Of a stretch of DNA of 21,205 nucleotides, positions 19,521 through 21,205 are shown in pieces. The translations under genes and the position numbers were made by a program. The notes under the pieces are model-generated. The model was not told the origin of the DNA, made no database searches, and saw nothing but the letters and a program-made list of their open reading frames with translations. The stretch covers positions 1-21,205 of the forward strand of contig JAYMTF010001807.1 in NCBI GenBank assembly GCA_036897485.1. The letters run 5' to 3'. This DNA comes from Pelargonium nanum. Taxonomy: Eukaryota > Streptophyta > Magnoliopsida > Geraniales > Geraniaceae. Numbering within the stretch: the first letter of the stretch is position 1; every line of letters starts with the position of its first letter.

Positions 19521-19770
19521 AAAAATTAAAAGAAAATAGCCATAATGAGGCGGGGACATCAGTGTCTGAATGAAGCGAGGTGTATCAATGATGTCTTAAC
19601 AAGGTGGGAATCTTAGTATTTCTTGTGGAGATTAATTGTTGTGGTACTCTTTAGAAACCTTAGAGCTTCTTGTGGAAGTTAAGCATTGTGGTCCTTAAGG
19701 ATTTTATGCTTTCTATTGACACTCGCTCGGACGAGGGATGTAACGTTTGAACGATAAATCTCGTGATATT

Positions 19771-20065
19771 AAGGGAGAAACGAGAGCTCCGTTTCTTAGA
19801 GCAGCATATTGAGGCCACGACTTTGAGGGTGCCATGAAAACTCATTTTCTAGTAGCAACAAACTAAAGCTACAACCTGATCCTTTGTGGCCGCAACATTG
19901 AGTGAGCAACGGAGCTCCTTTGGAGGGAGCAATGAACTAAGGCTGCGACATTGAAGGAACAATGAGTGCTCTTTTCTGTAGAGCAACGAACCGAGACCAC
20001 GACATGACCTTTTGAGGCCATGATATTGAGGGAGCAACGAGAGCTTTTTTCTGTAGTTCCAATAG
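19771..20065. repeat. Degenerate tandem array, five units of alternating length
   Basis: Units begin with RRGGRRCAAYGAG-like sequence, carry a CTCCTTTTCTGTAGAGCAAC-like centre and end in CACGACATTG-like sequence. Copies: 19771-19824 (54 nt), 19825-19900 (76), 19901-19953 (53), 19954-20028 (75) and a truncated 20029-20065. The long copies share an extra TGAxCCTTTTGxGGCC segment before the final ATTG, so short and long units alternate. It has no conserved reading frame. It may be an internal repeat of a decayed transposon, but no family is recognised. Confidence 0.65.
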
Positions 20066-20152
20066 AAGTGGGTTTTAACGAGCAAATGAAGTATCTTTGC
20101 GCTCGTTAGGCGAACAAATGCGGGGGTGTGTTGACTTGGGTACTTGAGCAAG

Positions 20153-20235
20153 TTCGGCCGCCCCAAATGGCTCGCCCCGCCCGATCAGACGGGACTCCTG
20201 GCTGATAGTGGGGGAAACCCTCCCCATGCGTCCCT
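20153..20235. other. GC-rich block of unknown origin
   Basis: An island of GGCCGCCCC, GCTCGCCCCGCCC and CAGACGGGAC sequence in otherwise AT-rich DNA. A TGGGG/CCCCA stem (20209-20213 with 20222-20226) lies in it. It directly follows the tandem array and may belong to the same decayed element, perhaps an LTR or terminal part, but no diagnostic end or tRNA-primer site is visible. Confidence 0.4.
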
Positions 20236-20259
20236 TAGATTTTCTGAAGCTTTCGTACT

Positions 20260-21146
20260 TATCGAAACGTTCAGTCTTTTGAAATGAGACGTCACATATT
20301 ACCTTGCCATTTTGTATTGTAATTTATGATTATTGAGGTAGTGTTAGAGTGTGTATATACTATACATACATGATTCATAAATAAGTATATAAAGTTTATT
20401 TTAAAAAATAAGCATATGTGAATGGAATTGCAATTTAAAATTTGGTGGGCATTTTTGTGTTGGTAAATAAGTAAAAATGGAAAATATGGTCACACATGAA
20501 AATCCTGTCTGACATTTATACGCAACGCATGTTATAATGTGAATGTTGGGTGCAAGATTTTCCACAAGTGAATGTGACCACCATTATTATCATCCACACC
20601 TTTATTTCCTATACATTCACAAATTCTTATACACACATACATATATATATACATTCTTATTTATCAGTAAATACGAGTTATACATTTATTAATGCAAACT
20701 AAAATGAAATTTTATTAGTTGTGATAGCTTTGTTAATAAGTGAAATGCTCCTTCAAAAAAATTGAAATGCAAGTTAAGGTTAATTTCATGAAGTGATCCT
20801 AAACCAAAAAAAAGATTATTTTATACTATAAATGAGTGTGTTGAATTTCATGGGTTTTTATTTTAAAATAAATTTCATTTTTTATTCTAAAAAATTAGTT
20901 ATACTTTAATTATCAATAATATTTTTTAAATTTTTTGCAACACAAGATGCTGATATGATAATAGAACAAAACAAGCATCGAAACAATATAAATAGGGTCC
21001 TATTGTAGCTAGTTTGATATATAAACTTGATTGAGTTTTCATTTGTTTAAATAATAGAACCTTTGTTAATTGTATAAACTATATATAAAGTGAGCTAGCC
21101 TGATACCATTTGTCGTTTCCTTAAACCATCCGGCAATGCTTGCGCG
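20260..21146. other. AT-rich intergenic DNA
   Basis: Mostly A/T with TA-rich microsatellite-like tracts (about 20635-20655) and poly-A/T runs (20865-20940). I see no gene, RNA or recognisable transposon. Confidence 0.6.
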
Positions 21147-21205
21147 TAGGGGTGTTCATGGGCGGAGACCCGCCCCAACGGGGCGGGTTAAAATCCCACC
21201 CGCTC
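21147..21205. mobile_element. Left terminus of a hAT-like transposon or MITE, running off the window
   Basis: TAGGGGTGTTCATGGGCGG at 21147-21165 matches the TAGGGGTGTTCA-type inverted terminus of plant hAT non-autonomous elements, which often continue into GGGTTGGG/CCCGCC-like simple sequence. A perfect hairpin follows: ACCCGCCCC (21168-21176), AAC loop, GGGGCGGGT (21180-21188). The candidate 8-bp target site is GCTTGCGC (21139-21146). The opposite end is not in the window. Confidence 0.5.

Noticed and set aside
19849-20166. 105-codon minus-strand frame across the tandem array
   Set aside because: The repeat units are 53-76 nt with mixed phases, so the frame is not preserved between copies; it is not a repeat protein.
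1-21205. CRISPR arrays, tRNA/rRNA genes, viral or bacterial systems
   Set aside because: No regularly spaced identical repeats, no tRNA cloverleaf or rRNA blocks noticed, and no viral or bacterial genes; content is that of plant nuclear DNA.

Overview
The window is nuclear DNA from a flowering plant, most likely a eudicot. Intergenic DNA and introns are AT-rich, introns are short with GT/AG borders, and all four recognisable genes belong to plant-type families. I cannot name the species. I find no bacterial, viral, CRISPR, tRNA or rRNA feature.

Layout: (1) 1-188, end of a Harbinger-like MITE. (2) 1379-4790, minus strand: thymidylate kinase, five coding exons plus a non-coding leader exon, 221 residues. 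(3) 4768-4940, a TATA-less divergent promoter with an E2F-type site, a telo-box and five site II (TGGGCY) motifs, shared with (4). (4) about 5150-10997, plus strand: a BET-type bromodomain protein of the plant GTE8/GTE10 group, ten coding exons, 812 residues, with a Stowaway-like remnant in intron 3. (5) 12467-13273, plus strand: a single-exon, GC3-rich TLC-domain membrane protein, 268 residues, with a predicted 2.07-kb intron in its 3' UTR. (6) 15918-17848, minus strand: an LHT1-type lysine/histidine (amino acid) transporter, seven exons, 442 residues, convergent with the TLC gene. (7) 18.05-21.2 kb: gene-free and repeat-rich, with microsatellites, a degenerate tandem array with alternating unit lengths (19.77-20.07 kb), a GC-rich block, and the start of a hAT-like element running off the right edge.

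Exon borders were assigned by eye from reading-frame continuity, splice consensus and remembered family alignments. All coding junctions keep frame and give full-length proteins. UTR borders and transcription starts are estimates. The genes are housekeeping or physiological and form no operon-like pathway. The one clear functional link is the promoter shared by the DNA-precursor kinase and the chromatin reader.

I see no convincing undescribed system. The points most worth checking are a predicted alternative 5' splice site that would add a mitochondrial-type presequence to thymidylate kinase, the TLC 3'-UTR intron just behind the stop codon, and the alternating tandem array.
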